A stretch of DNA of 63,533 bases from an uncultured Butyrivibrio sp. GTDB taxonomy: Bacteria; Bacillota; Clostridia; Lachnospirales; Lachnospiraceae. The stretch is taken from the NCBI GenBank assembly GCA_910577605.1, contig CAJTON010000003.1, forward strand, positions 75,475-139,007, written 5' to 3'. The position numbers and the translations under genes are program-made. Below the pieces are notes generated by a model that saw only the letters and a program-made list of their open reading frames with translations, had not been told where the DNA came from and did not search any database. This document shows positions 15,904-25,100 of the stretch, one piece after another. Every line of letters begins with the position of its first letter. Position 1 is the first letter of the stretch.

Positions 15904-17184
15904 CTACGGGTGCGCGCCGTATACTATCCGTCCGCCGACAAGGGTGTATTCCACTCTGCCTCTGACTTTTCTGCCGTCAAAGGGCGTGTTATGCCCCTTC
16001 GAGACAAATTCGCGCCTGTCTATAACAAACTCCGCTTCCGGATTCATTATGGTAACGTCAGCCGCCTTTCCGGGCATAAGCGTTCCTCTGTCTATCCCGG
16101 CTATCCTCGCCGGATTGTAACTCATCTTTTCGACCATCTGCATCGGAGTCAGCACACCTTTAAGCACAAGCTCGGTGTAGGTCAGACAAAGGCTTGTTTC
16201 AAGTCCGGTGATTCCAAACGGCGCCTTGGCTATCGTGCGGGACTTTTCCTGCGCCGAGTGCGGCGCGTGGTCCGTTGAGATAACCTCGATGACGCCGCTC
16301 TTCAGACCCTCCCTGAGAGCCTCCATATCCTTTCTGCTCCTTAACGGGGGATTCATTTTATAATCCGCGTTGTCGCCCGGTATATCCTCGTCGCAGAGCG
16401 TAAAATGATGAGGACATACTTCACCGCTGACCTTAACGCCGTCCGCTTTCGCATCCCGTATCATCCTTACGCTGTCCGCGGTAGAGCAGTGACAGAGATG
16501 AAGTCTGCACCCCGTTTCTTTTGCAAGTAAAATATCCCTGGCAGCTATCACGTCCTCGACCGCGTTGGTTATTCCCCTGACTCCGAGGCTGCGGGATTTG
16601 ACGCCCTCGTTTAGCGAACCGCCGTCCACAAGATTCCTGTCCTCGCAGTGCGCCATAACTAACATTCCGCATCCCGCCGCCTGACGCATCGCCTCGCGAT
16701 ATACCGCGGAATCCATAACGGATTTGCCGTCCTCGCTTATCGCGACGACCCCGGCTTCGCGAAGCTCCCTTATGTCCGTGGGTGTCACGCCGTTCTGTCC
16801 GAGAGTGACCGCGGCTACCTGTAGTATATTCACAACGGAATCCCTCGCGGCGATTCCATTTATCTTTCCGATCATATCCACACAGTCAACCGGAGGGTTC
16901 GTGTTCGGCATCGGAAAAACCGTCGTCACGCCTCCCCTTGCCGCGGCAAGCGCGCCCGTCTTTATAGTTTCCTTATACTCAAACCCCGGCTCCCTGAAAT
17001 GCACATGCAGATCAACAAGTCCGGGCATAACAAAACATCCGGCAGCGTCAATTACTTCGTGACCGGATCCAGGTATTACGCCGCCTACCGCGGCGATAAT
17101 TCCGTTCTCCACCAACACATCATAAATGCCGTCCCTGCCGGATGCCGGGTCCAAAACTCTTCCGCCCTTAATAAGTATTCCCAT
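15904..17184 (-). CDS. pyrC: Dihydroorotase, class I
   Basis: Zinc amidohydrolase that closes carbamoyl-aspartate to dihydroorotate. The 426 residues match the class I (Bacillus-type) enzyme. Metal ligands are in DLHVHFREPGFEYKE (about 59) and later MAHCED and LCHCS; the catalytic Asp is in STDHAPH (about 309). Start ATG 17184 follows AGGAG. Neither carbamoyl-phosphate synthase nor pyrB is in the window. Confidence 0.96.
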   Translation of the reverse strand: MGILIKGGRVLDPASGRDGIYDVLVENGIIAAVGGVIPGSGHEVIDAAGCFVMPGLVDLHVHFREPGFEYKETIKTGALAAARGGVTTVFPMPNTNPPVDCVDMIGKINGIAARDSVVNILQVAAVTLGQNGVTPTDIRELREAGVVAISEDGKSVMDSAVYREAMRQAAGCGMLVMAHCEDRNLVDGGSLNEGVKSRSLGVRGITNAVEDVIAARDILLAKETGCRLHLCHCSTADSVRMIRDAKADGVKVSGEVCPHHFTLCDEDIPGDNADYKMNPPLRSRKDMEALREGLKSGVIEVISTDHAPHSAQEKSRTIAKAPFGITGLETSLCLTYTELVLKGVLTPMQMVEKMSYNPARIAGIDRGTLMPGKAADVTIMNPEAEFVIDRREFVSKGHNTPFDGRKVRGRVEYTLVGGRIVYGAHP

Positions 17185-17205
17185 ATCTTATCTCCTAAAG
17201 CTTAC

Positions 17206-17604
17206 TCAGATAATTCCCGTGCGGCGCAGATCGTCAAGAATATATTTATTCTTGATATAATTGGGAAGATCCTCTGCCTTGACCCATTTGTAATCGTAAA
17301 GATCCTCGGACAAAATAACAAGTTCGTCCATAACCTTACATATAAAAGCAAGCCCCAGGTATTCATTGTCGCCAAGCCTGTATACCCATGTATACGGCAT
17401 TGACGAAATATGCGTAAATATTCCCGTACATTCCTGTATGTATCTTAAACAGGTAGCCTCCGGAGTCTCTCCGTCAGCCAGATTCGTATCAAGAAACTCC
17501 CACTGATACGGCTCGTCGATCCTGTCGTCGTACCATTTCTTCACGATAAGGAAATGGTCCTCGCACTTGATTATGCCTTTTATCTTTATTCCATACTTTT
17601 TCAT
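17206..17604 (-). CDS. Nudix-fold protein with degenerate Nudix box
   Basis: A 132-residue protein with Nudix layout: an N-terminal strand pair (YGIKIKGIIKCEDHFLIVKKW), then the Nudix-box position reading DGETPEATCLRYIQECTGI (about residues 43-61). The consensus REUxEExGU appears as RYIQECTG, so two of the metal-binding glutamates are Tyr and Cys. Hydrolysis of a nucleoside diphosphate is therefore doubtful, and a binding or regulatory role is possible. It lies 21 bases before pyrC in the same direction, and may have a link to pyrimidine metabolism. Start ATG 17604 follows GAGG. Confidence 0.75.
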   Translation of the reverse strand: MKKYGIKIKGIIKCEDHFLIVKKWYDDRIDEPYQWEFLDTNLADGETPEATCLRYIQECTGIFTHISSMPYTWVYRLGDNEYLGLAFICKVMDELVILSEDLYDYKWVKAEDLPNYIKNKYILDDLRRTGII

Positions 17605-17653
17605 AGCAATACCTCAATAATTTCTCAATAAAACTACCGCTAAAATCACACGG

Positions 17654-18130
17654 TTATTTTTTGCGTCCTTTACCGCCGCTGTTCCTGTCGAGGAAACGCA
17701 TCTTCCCGTCGCCCTCGGTCTTCTTCTTCGGGACCTCGCCCACCTCAAATACGCCCTTGAGGTCTTTTGACAGCTTGCTTGCGCACGCAGGGCAGAACCT
17801 TCCGAAACGTATTTCCGTTCCGCATTTCTCACATCTTATGTATACTTCGGAATTCTCAGGGATCTCAACTCTTCCCTGTCTGAGGAACTGATTGATCCTG
17901 TCCATAGCCACACCGGTATTCTCGGCTATGATAAGCGCGGGAGTAGGTCCGTTTTCATTGATGTACTTCTTTACCTTTCCGAAATCATCCATTTCCACAT
18001 TGCCGCATACTTTGCATCGGTATTCGCCATGACCACGAAATTCAACCTCACCGCCGCATTTTGAGCAGCAGGTGGGCTTCAATTCCCATTGAAGCTGTTT
18101 CATTTTCTTCTGTCTGTTCTCGTTATCCAT
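17654..18130 (-). CDS. Zinc-ribbon protein similar to the YvyF/TIGR03826 flagellar-operon family
   Basis: A 158-residue protein with an N-terminal zinc ribbon (CSKCGG...CKVCG, residues 22-43), a middle helical region (about 50-90; GPTPALIIAENTGV then FLRQGRVEIPENS), a second ribbon (CEKCG...CPAC) and a basic tail. The middle and second ribbon resemble the TIGR03826 group, often near flagellar genes, but no flagellar gene is present here. ATG 18130 is selected because GGAGG ends 6 bases upstream; the TTG at 18142 overlaps that site. It has its own promoter at 18151-18179 and may head the pyr transcript. Confidence 0.7.
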   Translation of the reverse strand: MDNENRQKKMKQLQWELKPTCCSKCGGEVEFRGHGEYRCKVCGNVEMDDFGKVKKYINENGPTPALIIAENTGVAMDRINQFLRQGRVEIPENSEVYIRCEKCGTEIRFGRFCPACASKLSKDLKGVFEVGEVPKKKTEGDGKMRFLDRNSGGKGRKK

Positions 18131-18150
18131 AAGCGCCTCCAATTACATAA

Positions 18151-18179
18151 AGTATACATTAAAAAGACTGAAGTTGCAA
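18151..18179 (-). promoter_or_regulatory. Promoter of the zinc-ribbon gene and possibly the pyr cluster
   Basis: Minus strand: -35 TTGCAA (18174-18179), 17-base spacer, -10 TATACT (18151-18156), 20 bases before the ATG at 18130. No terminator is seen between this gene, the Nudix gene and pyrC. Confidence 0.6.
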
Positions 18180-18202
18180 CAGCTTTACCCGCTTATTAAT
18201 GC

Positions 18203-18242
18203 AAAAATCTCAGTTTTCCGCTTTCCGCCAAAAACTGAGATT
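18203..18242 (-). terminator. Terminator of infC-rpmI-rplT
   Basis: A 12-base stem AATCTCAGTTTT (18206-18217) / AAAACTGAGATT (18231-18242), with T residues continuing on the minus strand. It lies 6 bases after the rplT stop. Confidence 0.9.
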
Positions 18243-18248
18243 ATGATT

Positions 18249-18605
18249 TTATTTAAGATTTGCTTTAGCAGTATCGGCAAGTTTTGTGAATGCCGCGCCG
18301 TCGTTTACCGCGATCTCCGCAAGCATCTTTCTGTTCATCTCAACGCCTGCCGTCTTCAAGCCGAACATAAATCTGCTGTATGAAAGGCCGTTCATTCTGG
18401 CTGCCGCGTTGATTCTGGCGATCCAGAGCTGCCTCATCTGTCTCTTTCTCTGCTTTCTTCCCGCATAAGCGCTTGTCAAGGCCCTCATTACGGACTGCTT
18501 CGCAACCCTGTACTGCTTGGAGCGCGCTCCTCTGTATCCCTTAGCCAACTTAAGAACTCTGTTATGCTTCTTCTTTGCGTTTAATCCGCCTTTAACTCTT
18601 GCCAT
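18249..18605 (-). CDS. rplT: Ribosomal protein bL20
   Basis: A 118-residue, highly basic large-subunit protein needed early in 50S assembly, with MARVKGGLNAKKKHNRVLK at the N-terminus as in all L20 proteins. It is the last gene of infC-rpmI-rplT, directly followed by a strong terminator. L20 commonly represses its own operon by binding the leader RNA, and the leader here has a hairpin suited to that (see 19411-19446). Start ATG 18605 follows GGAGG. Confidence 0.98.
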   Translation of the reverse strand: MARVKGGLNAKKKHNRVLKLAKGYRGARSKQYRVAKQSVMRALTSAYAGRKQRKRQMRQLWIARINAAARMNGLSYSRFMFGLKTAGVEMNRKMLAEIAVNDGAAFTKLADTAKANLK

Positions 18606-18632
18606 TTTATCTCATCCTCCTTACAATACCAA

Positions 18633-18830
18633 TTACATATACGGTAATATTTTCTTCATATTCTTTACGTTTGTGCTGTCAACAATGGCAGACTTTCTCA
18701 GATTTCTCTTTCTCTTGGCTGTCTTTTTGGTGAGTATATGGCTCTTGTAAGCCTTCATTCTCTTCAGCTGACCTGTTCCTGTCTTTTTAAAACGCTTTGC
18801 AGCAGATTTGCTTGTCTTCATTTTGGGCAT
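18633..18830 (-). CDS. rpmI: Ribosomal protein bL35
   Basis: A 65-residue basic ribosomal protein with the family start MPKMKTSKSAAKRFKKTGTG. It lies 34 bases after infC and 27 before rplT, in the conserved order. GGAGG precedes the ATG at 18830. Confidence 0.98.
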   Translation of the reverse strand: MPKMKTSKSAAKRFKKTGTGQLKRMKAYKSHILTKKTAKRKRNLRKSAIVDSTNVKNMKKILPYM

Positions 18831-18864
18831 GATAATGATCCTCCTTAAATTTAGTCAAAATATT

Positions 18865-19371
18865 TTAACGTTTTTCAGCTAAAACTATAGCCATGCTTCT
18901 GCCTTCAACCTTTGCCTGTCTCTCTATAACCGAGCAATCCGAAAGCTTTTCGGCAAAATCGTCAAGAATATGCTTGCTCGTGGTCATATGCGCCATCTCG
19001 CGTCCCCTGAAGCGCAAGGTTATCTTGACCTTATCGCCTTTCTCAAGAAATTTTCTGGCGGCGTTGACCTTGGTGTTAAGGTCGTTGGCTTCAATATTGG
19101 GAGATAATCGCACTTCCTTGATTTCAACGGTTTTCTGTTTCTTTTTGGCTTCTTTTTCCTTGCGCGCAAGCTCGTATCTGTACTTTCCGTAATCAACGAT
19201 CCTGCATACAGGCGGCTTGGCGGTAGGAGCGATCTTTACCAGATCCAGCTCCGCGTCCCTCGCAAGCTTCATTGCATCTCTGGATGACATAACCCCTATC
19301 ATCTCTCCGTTTTCACCGATAACCCTTACTTCCTTGTCTCTGATTTGTTCGTTAATCATTAACTCGCTAAT
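18865..19371 (-). CDS. infC: Translation initiation factor IF-3 with ATT start codon
   Basis: IF-3 prevents premature 30S-50S joining and checks start codons. The 168 residues show the N-domain (LMINEQIRDKEVRVI), the linker rich in Lys and the C-domain (VKITLRFRGREMAHM). The first codon is taken as ATT at 19371-19369, because GGAGG sits 9 bases upstream and family sequence begins right there; the only nearby ATG, at 19359, would be 21 bases from GGAGG. infC genes often begin with ATT, a codon that IF-3 itself discriminates against, which gives feedback control. A longer in-frame reading from 19410 would extend into the leader. Confidence 0.93.
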   Translation of the reverse strand: MSELMINEQIRDKEVRVIGENGEMIGVMSSRDAMKLARDAELDLVKIAPTAKPPVCRIVDYGKYRYELARKEKEAKKKQKTVEIKEVRLSPNIEANDLNTKVNAARKFLEKGDKVKITLRFRGREMAHMTTSKHILDDFAEKLSDCSVIERQAKVEGRSMAIVLAEKR

Positions 19372-19410
19372 GGTAGTGCACCTCCAAAAAATAGTTCGTC
19401 CACAGGACAT

Positions 19411-19446
19411 AAAAAAAGCGACCGGAAATCGAAAAATATCCGCCGC
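19411..19446 (-). promoter_or_regulatory. Attenuator hairpin in the infC leader (possible L20-type control)
   Basis: In the roughly 120-base leader, GCGGCGGA pairs with TTCCGGTCGC around an A+T loop and is followed on the minus strand by seven T residues (19411-19417). This is a terminator shape placed 40 bases before the infC start. Firmicutes infC operons are known to be attenuated by L20 binding their leader; that this leader works the same way is inference. Confidence 0.6.
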
Positions 19447-19499
19447 ACAGGAAAACGCTCTGCCAACGCGCGAAGCGAAAAGCAGGCATATTTGTCCGT

Positions 19500-19529
19500 A
19501 TTATAACCCGGGACGCCTGTATGCGCCAA
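19500..19529 (-). promoter_or_regulatory. Promoter of infC-rpmI-rplT
   Basis: Minus strand: -35 TTGGCG (19524-19529), 18-base spacer, perfect -10 TATAAT (19500-19505). Transcription would begin near 19493, giving a leader of about 120 bases. Confidence 0.7.
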
Positions 19530-19624
19530 GGTGAGGGCGGATACCCTTCTTCTTTTTCCAACTTTTACAATATATCATTAAAATTTGTGTATGTCAACAA
19601 TTTTTTGGCAAAAATCCGTATATA

Positions 19625-19653
19625 TTGATATTTTAACCATTTTATGGTAAAAT
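19625..19653 (+). promoter_or_regulatory. Promoter of the degV-like gene
   Basis: -35 TTGATA (19625-19630), 17-base spacer, -10 TAAAAT (19648-19653), about 55 bases before the ATG at 19708. It is back to back with the infC promoter. Confidence 0.7.
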
Positions 19654-19707
19654 TTCAGTGTGATCGTTCCGATTACCAAATTATATAACAGCCGGAGGAT
19701 GTTTGCA

Positions 19708-20601
19708 ATGGAAAAATATATCATTTCTACCGACACTACCTGCGATTTACCGCTTGATTACTGTCAGTCCAACGATATAGACATTCACTCACTATACTAT
19801 AAGATAAACGTCGATTCACAGGGAACGGTTTCGGACGGAGAGACCGTATACGGCGGAGACAAACAGCTTGAGCCGAAGGTTTTTTATTCCGCTATGCGCG
19901 GAGGCAGTATGCCTACCACAATGGCAAGCAATCCCGAAGAGTCCAAGGAATTTTTCAGAAAAAGAGTCCGCGACGGCTACGACGTTATTCATATCGCGTT
20001 TTCGTCGGGGCTGAGCAGCTCATGTCAGAACACGTCCATCGCAGCCTCCGAAATAATGGAGGAATTTCCCGGCTCCCGCATAACCGTTATAGATTCGCTC
20101 GCCGCGTCCATGGGAGAGGGACTTCTTGTGTATAAGGCAGTCGAATTTATGAAGCAGGGACATACCTACGATGAGACCGTGAGCTATGTCGAGAGCGTAA
20201 AGCTTAACATTTCCCATCAGTTCACGGTGGACGACCTCTTTCATCTGCACAGAGGCGGAAGAGTTTCAAAGACCACGGCTATAATCGGAACCATAGTCGG
20301 GATAAAGCCGTTGCTGCATGTGGACGACGAGGGACATCTGATATCCATAGGCAAGACACGCGGACGGCGCAAATCGCTTTCCGCCCTGGTGGACAAAATG
20401 ATTTCCACAATGGGCAGCCACGACAACCGTACCGTTATGATAAGCCACGGCGACTCGCTTGAGGACGCGGAGTACGTCGCATCGCTCATCCGCGAGAAAA
20501 CCGACGTGAAGGACATAATAATAAACTATATATGCCCCACTATCGGAGCGCATTCCGGTCCGGGCACGATAGCTCTTTTCTTTGAGGCGGACAAGCGTTA
20601 G
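19708..20601 (+). CDS. DegV-family fatty acid-binding protein
   Basis: A 297-residue cytoplasmic protein of the DegV/FakB family, which bind a fatty acid and can present it to a FakA kinase for acyl-phosphate formation. Family signs are ISTDTTCDLP at the N-terminus, GGSMPTTMASNPEE, IAFSSGLSSSCQN, and the C-terminal IGAHSGPGTIALFF. ATG 19708 is preferred over the ATG at 19699 because GGAGG ends nine bases before it and directly abuts the other. Single gene with its own promoter and terminator. No fakA is nearby. Confidence 0.92.
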   Translation: MEKYIISTDTTCDLPLDYCQSNDIDIHSLYYKINVDSQGTVSDGETVYGGDKQLEPKVFYSAMRGGSMPTTMASNPEESKEFFRKRVRDGYDVIHIAFSSGLSSSCQNTSIAASEIMEEFPGSRITVIDSLAASMGEGLLVYKAVEFMKQGHTYDETVSYVESVKLNISHQFTVDDLFHLHRGGRVSKTTAIIGTIVGIKPLLHVDDEGHLISIGKTRGRRKSLSALVDKMISTMGSHDNRTVMISHGDSLEDAEYVASLIREKTDVKDIIINYICPTIGAHSGPGTIALFFEADKR

Positions 20602-20629
20602 CGCGGCTTTCGTTTCCGTAAAATGAAAT

Positions 20630-20665
20630 GCGGGCTTCTCCTTAACGGAGCGCCCGCTTATTTTA
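20630..20665. terminator. Bidirectional terminator between degV and lepB
   Basis: GCGGGC (20630-20635) pairs with GCCCGC (20652-20657), with an inner CTCC/GGAG pairing, followed by TTATTTTA on the plus strand and preceded by an A-rich run serving the minus strand. Confidence 0.8.
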
Positions 20666-20670
20666 TACCG

Positions 20671-21378
20671 TCAGTTATTGTTTTCACCGGTCACCGGTTC
20701 AAGCTTAATTTCCTTATTTTTGAAGCCCTCAAATCCCTTATAATATTTAAAAATCACCTTCGCCTGCATCCTTTTGGCTGTTACAGGTCCGAAATAGCGG
20801 CAGTCATGCGATCCGTTGCGGTTGTCGCCCATAAGGAAATATTCGTCCTCTCCGAGCTTCCATTCCTTATTGTTTACCTGCATATCCGGTTTCGGCGTCT
20901 CATAAAGATACGATGTCTCATCCAGATAAAACTTCTCGCCCTCGGCGTTTATTATGTAGACCTTGCCTTCTTCTATCTTCACGGTCTCTCCGGGAAGTCC
21001 TATAACACGCTTGACAAAAAGCTTATTATAGTCCGGCCCTGGCTCGGGGCATTTAAAAATAGCCACATCCCCCCTCTTAGGCGTCGAAAATGTATACGCA
21101 AGCCTCAGCCCTATCATTCTGTCGCCCCTGCTTATGGTAGGTATCATCGAGCCTGTCGGCACCTCCGCGTTGATTATAACGAATTTGCAGAGCAGGAAAG
21201 CTATCAGCGCCCCTATCGCGATAACTCGGATATATTCAAAAACAACCCTGGCAGTCGATTTGCTCTCCTCTTTACGCTGTTTTTCAAGCTTCTTCCTTGC
21301 GCGTCGTTCAGCGGCAGTCATCTCTTTTTTGACCGGAGTTTCTCCGCCCGTCATTGTTTCCTGGCTGTTTTCAGACAT
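20671..21378 (-). CDS. lepB: Signal peptidase I (first copy)
   Basis: Membrane serine protease that removes signal peptides outside the membrane. The 235 residues have a charged cytoplasmic N-terminus of about 40 residues, one transmembrane helix (about 48-70), the catalytic Ser in EVPTGSMIPT, the catalytic Lys in FVKRVIGLPGE and the box MGDNRNGSHDCRYFG. It lies 17 bases after its paralogue at 21396-22094. GAGG precedes ATG 21378. This and the two other copies suggest a large secretome or specialised substrates. Confidence 0.95.
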   Translation of the reverse strand: MSENSQETMTGGETPVKKEMTAAERRARKKLEKQRKEESKSTARVVFEYIRVIAIGALIAFLLCKFVIINAEVPTGSMIPTISRGDRMIGLRLAYTFSTPKRGDVAIFKCPEPGPDYNKLFVKRVIGLPGETVKIEEGKVYIINAEGEKFYLDETSYLYETPKPDMQVNNKEWKLGEDEYFLMGDNRNGSHDCRYFGPVTAKRMQAKVIFKYYKGFEGFKNKEIKLEPVTGENNN

Positions 21379-21395
21379 TTTATCACCTCACAAAT

Positions 21396-22094
21396 TTATT
21401 CCAGAACTTCAAAGCCTTTGTAATACTTAAAAACCGCCTTTGCCTTGATGCGGTCTTTCGTAACCTTATAGCCGTTCGCCCACCAGAATCTGCTGTCGGT
21501 GGAATTATTGCGGTTATCTCCCATTACAAAATATTCGTCCTCGGCAAGCTTATATTCGTAATTGTTCACCGAAAGATTCGGATTCGGCGCTTCGCTAAGA
21601 TACGCCTCCTCCAGATGGAAAACAGCGCTTTCTCCGTCAGCCGGAGTTATCCACACCTGCCCGGCGCGTATCGTAACGGTCTCGCCCGGAAGTCCGATTA
21701 TCCTCTTGACATAGAGCTTGTTATAATTCCCGCCCTCCTCGGGACATTTGAATATAACGATGTCTCCGCGCTCCGGATCGGTAAAATAATACGGCACTCT
21801 CAACCCTATCATTCTGTCTCCGACCTTCAAAGTGGGATACATCGACGCCGACGGCACCTTCGCGTTTATTATAACAAACCTCAGAAGCACAAAAGCGATA
21901 AGAGCCGCTATGAGAATTATTTTCACATAGTCAAGGAGCACCGTCCTGACCTTGCTTTTTTTATTGTCCTTCTTTTTATTGCCGGAGGAGCCTCCGTGCA
22001 TCGCCTCACGCTCTCTCGCCGCGAACTCTTCAAAATCCCAGTCGCGCTCGGACACAAGCGTGATGCGCTCGCCCTTTTCGCTGTCCTTTAACAT
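21396..22094 (-). CDS. lepB: Signal peptidase I (second copy)
   Basis: A 232-residue paralogue of its neighbour. It has a longer, charged cytoplasmic N-terminus (about 50 residues), a transmembrane helix (about 55-75), catalytic Ser in VPSASMYPT, Lys in YVKRIIGLPGE, and MGDNRNNSTDSRFWW, in which Trp-Trp replaces the more usual Gly. ATG 22094 is chosen because GAGGT stands 6-7 bases upstream; the GTG at 22100 abuts it. It lies 19 bases after purL, so the two may be co-transcribed. Confidence 0.95.
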   Translation of the reverse strand: MLKDSEKGERITLVSERDWDFEEFAAREREAMHGGSSGNKKKDNKKSKVRTVLLDYVKIILIAALIAFVLLRFVIINAKVPSASMYPTLKVGDRMIGLRVPYYFTDPERGDIVIFKCPEEGGNYNKLYVKRIIGLPGETVTIRAGQVWITPADGESAVFHLEEAYLSEAPNPNLSVNNYEYKLAEDEYFVMGDNRNNSTDSRFWWANGYKVTKDRIKAKAVFKYYKGFEVLE

Positions 22095-22112
22095 CGGCAC
22101 ACCTCGCAGAAA

Positions 22113-25100
22113 TTACTCAAAATACATCACGCCGGACTCAAATACCTTGAGGTCCTGCTCTCCGTATATATTCATGGCAACGGCGTCGCCCCTTCTCTCG
22201 ATATGAGCCATCTTTCCGTAGATCCTTCCGTCGGGGCTTGTGATCCCTTCGACAGCCATATAAGAGCCGTTGGGGTTCCACTCCTCGTCCATCGTGGGCG
22301 TTCCGTCAAGATCAACATACTGCGTCGCAACCATGCCTTCCGCAAACAGCTTATCCAGCCATTCTTTTCCCGCGACAAATCGGCCTTCTCCGTGCGACGC
22401 GGGGGTAACATATACGCCGCCTAACTCCGCTCCCGCAAGCCACGGCGATTTGTTCGACACTACCTTTGTGTACACCATTTTGGACACATGGCGTCCGATC
22501 GTGTTCATCGTAAGCGTGGGCGAATCCGCGGTCTGCTCCTTTATTTCTCCGTAAGGAACAAGTCCGAGCTTTATAAGCGCCTGAAATCCGTTGCACACTC
22601 CGAGCGCAAGTCCGTCCCTCTCGTTCAGCAGTCTTTCGACGGCTTCTTTAATCTTGGCGTTGCGGAACGCCGTGGCAAAGAATTTTGCGGAGCCGTCCGG
22701 CTCGTCGCCCGCCGAAAAGCCTCCGGGGAACATTATTATCTGAGCCTTATTTATGGTTTTCTCAAATTCCTCAACGGATTCCCTTATGTCCTCCGCCGTA
22801 AGGTTTCTGAACACCTTTGTGATCACGTCGGCACCGGCGTTCTCAAACGCCTTGGTGCTGTCATATTCGCAGTTGGTTCCCGGAAATACCGGAATAAACA
22901 CAGTAGGTCTGGCGACTTTATTTTTACATATATAAATACCGTCCGCCTTGTATACGGGAGTATCAAGCGCCTTTCCGTCCTTGACCGCAACTGTGGGGAA
23001 AACCTTCTCAAGAGGTTTTTTCCACGCCGCCAAAGCTTCTTTTATATCCACCGTAACGGAGCCGTGCGTAAATACGGGTTTTTCCGAAACGGTTCCGATA
23101 ACCGTATATTTGCAGCTTATTTTACCGAGCATATCCGTATCGGCCTCTGCAAGAATGCAGCCGTACGCCGGAGCAAAAAGCTTTTCCGCGTCTATTGACG
23201 CGTCTATCTTCGCGCCGAGCATATTTCCGAACGCCATTTTGCTAAGCGCCTCAACTATGCCCTTTGCGTTCAGCGTATACGCGCTCACGACTGCCTTCTC
23301 CGAAATTGCTTTCGCCACCGCGCCGTAAAGCCCTTCGACCTGAGAATATACGGGCAGGTCGTATTTATCTCTTTCTATCTCGAAAAGCACAAGCGTGTTG
23401 CCCGGTTTCTTGAGTTCGGGAGTTATCACATCCTCATAGCTTCCGGTATCCACCGCGAAAGAAACGAGCGTGTTGGGTACGTCTAGGTCGTTGAAGGTTC
23501 CCGACATACTGTCCTTGCCGCCTATTGACGGAAGCCCGAACGCCATCTGCGCGTCGAAAGCGCCCAAAAGAGCCTTCATCGGCTCGCCCCATCTTGAAGG
23601 GTCGTCTGTCATTCTTCTGAAATATTCCTGGAAAGTAAATCTTATTTTCTTATAGTCGCCGCCCGCGCAAACGATTTTCGCCATTGATTCAATAACCGCG
23701 TATATTGCTCCGTGATAAGCGCTCCACGACGAAAGATAAGGATCAAAGCCATAACTCATCATAGTCACGAAATCCGTTTTTCCCTTAAGAACGGGGAGCT
23801 TCGCAACCATGGTCTGAACCTCCGTGAGCTGGTATTTACCGCCGTAAGGCATAAATACCGAAGACGCGCCGATAGAGCCGTCAAACATCTCGACAAGTCC
23901 CTTCTGCGAGCATACGTTGAGGTCGGACAGCGTATCGAGCCACGCCTCTTTAACGTCAGCCACATTATGAGGCTTAAAAGGATTCCCTTCCTCGTCCGGA
24001 ATCTCAACCGTTACGTCCGTCTCCTGATGCGCTCCGTTCGTGTCAAGGAAAGCCCTGCTTATATTGACGATCTCTTTGCCTCGCCACTCAAGCACAAGGC
24101 GCTTTTCTTCGGTCACGACGGCGACAGCCACCGCCTCAAGGTTCTCCTCGTCCGCGAAGGCGAGAAATTTATCGACATCGGCAGGATCGACGACGACAGC
24201 CATTCTCTCCTGCGATTCGGAGATCGCAAGCTCGGTGCCGTCAAGTCCCGCGTATTTCTTGGGAACCTTATCGAGCGAGACTCTGAGTCCGTCCGCAAGC
24301 TCTCCTATAGCGACCGACACTCCGCCGGCTCCGAAATCGTTGCATTTCTTTATTATGCGGCTTACCTCGGGACGTCTGAAAAGTCGCTGTATTTTACGCT
24401 CAGTGGGTGCGTTTCCCTTCTGCACCTCCGCTCCGCAGGTGTCGATGGATTTTTCGGTGTGAGCCTTTGACGAGCCTGTCGCTCCGCCGCAGCCGTCGCG
24501 TCCCGTCCTCCCTCCGAGGAGTATAATTATATCTCCGGGGTCGGAGGTCTCCCTGATAACGTCTTTTCTCGGAGCGGCTCCCATGACCGCGCCTATCTCC
24601 ATTCTTTTGGCGGCGTACGCGGGATGATATATTTCCTTTACATATCCGGTGGCAAGACCTATCTGGTTGCCGTAAGAGCTGTATCCGTGAGCCGCCTCGC
24701 GCACTATTTTTTTCTGAGGAAGCTTGCCGGGCATGGTCCTGTCAAGCGAAAGCGTCGGATCCGCCGCTCCGGTAACGCGCATCGCCTGATAAACATAGGT
24801 ACGCCCCGAAAGCGGGTCCCTTATGGCTCCGCCAAGACAGGTCGCTGCCCCGCCGAAGGGCTCGATCTCCGTCGGATGATTGTGTGTTTCGTTCTTGAAA
24901 TTGACAAGCCATTCCTCGGTCACTCCGTCTATCGTGACCGGGACAACGATGCTGCACGCGTTTATCTCGTCGGAAACCTCCATATCCTGAAGCTTTCCGT
25001 CCTTCTTCAGCTTCTTCATCGCCATAAGCGCGATGTCCATAAGGCAGACAAATTTATCGTCCCTTCCCGCGTATAATTCGGCGAAGGTTTCTTTATATTT

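Noticed and set aside
22488..24470. Long plus-strand frames inside purL
   Set aside because: PurL has conserved motifs along its whole length on the minus strand; the plus-strand frames have none.
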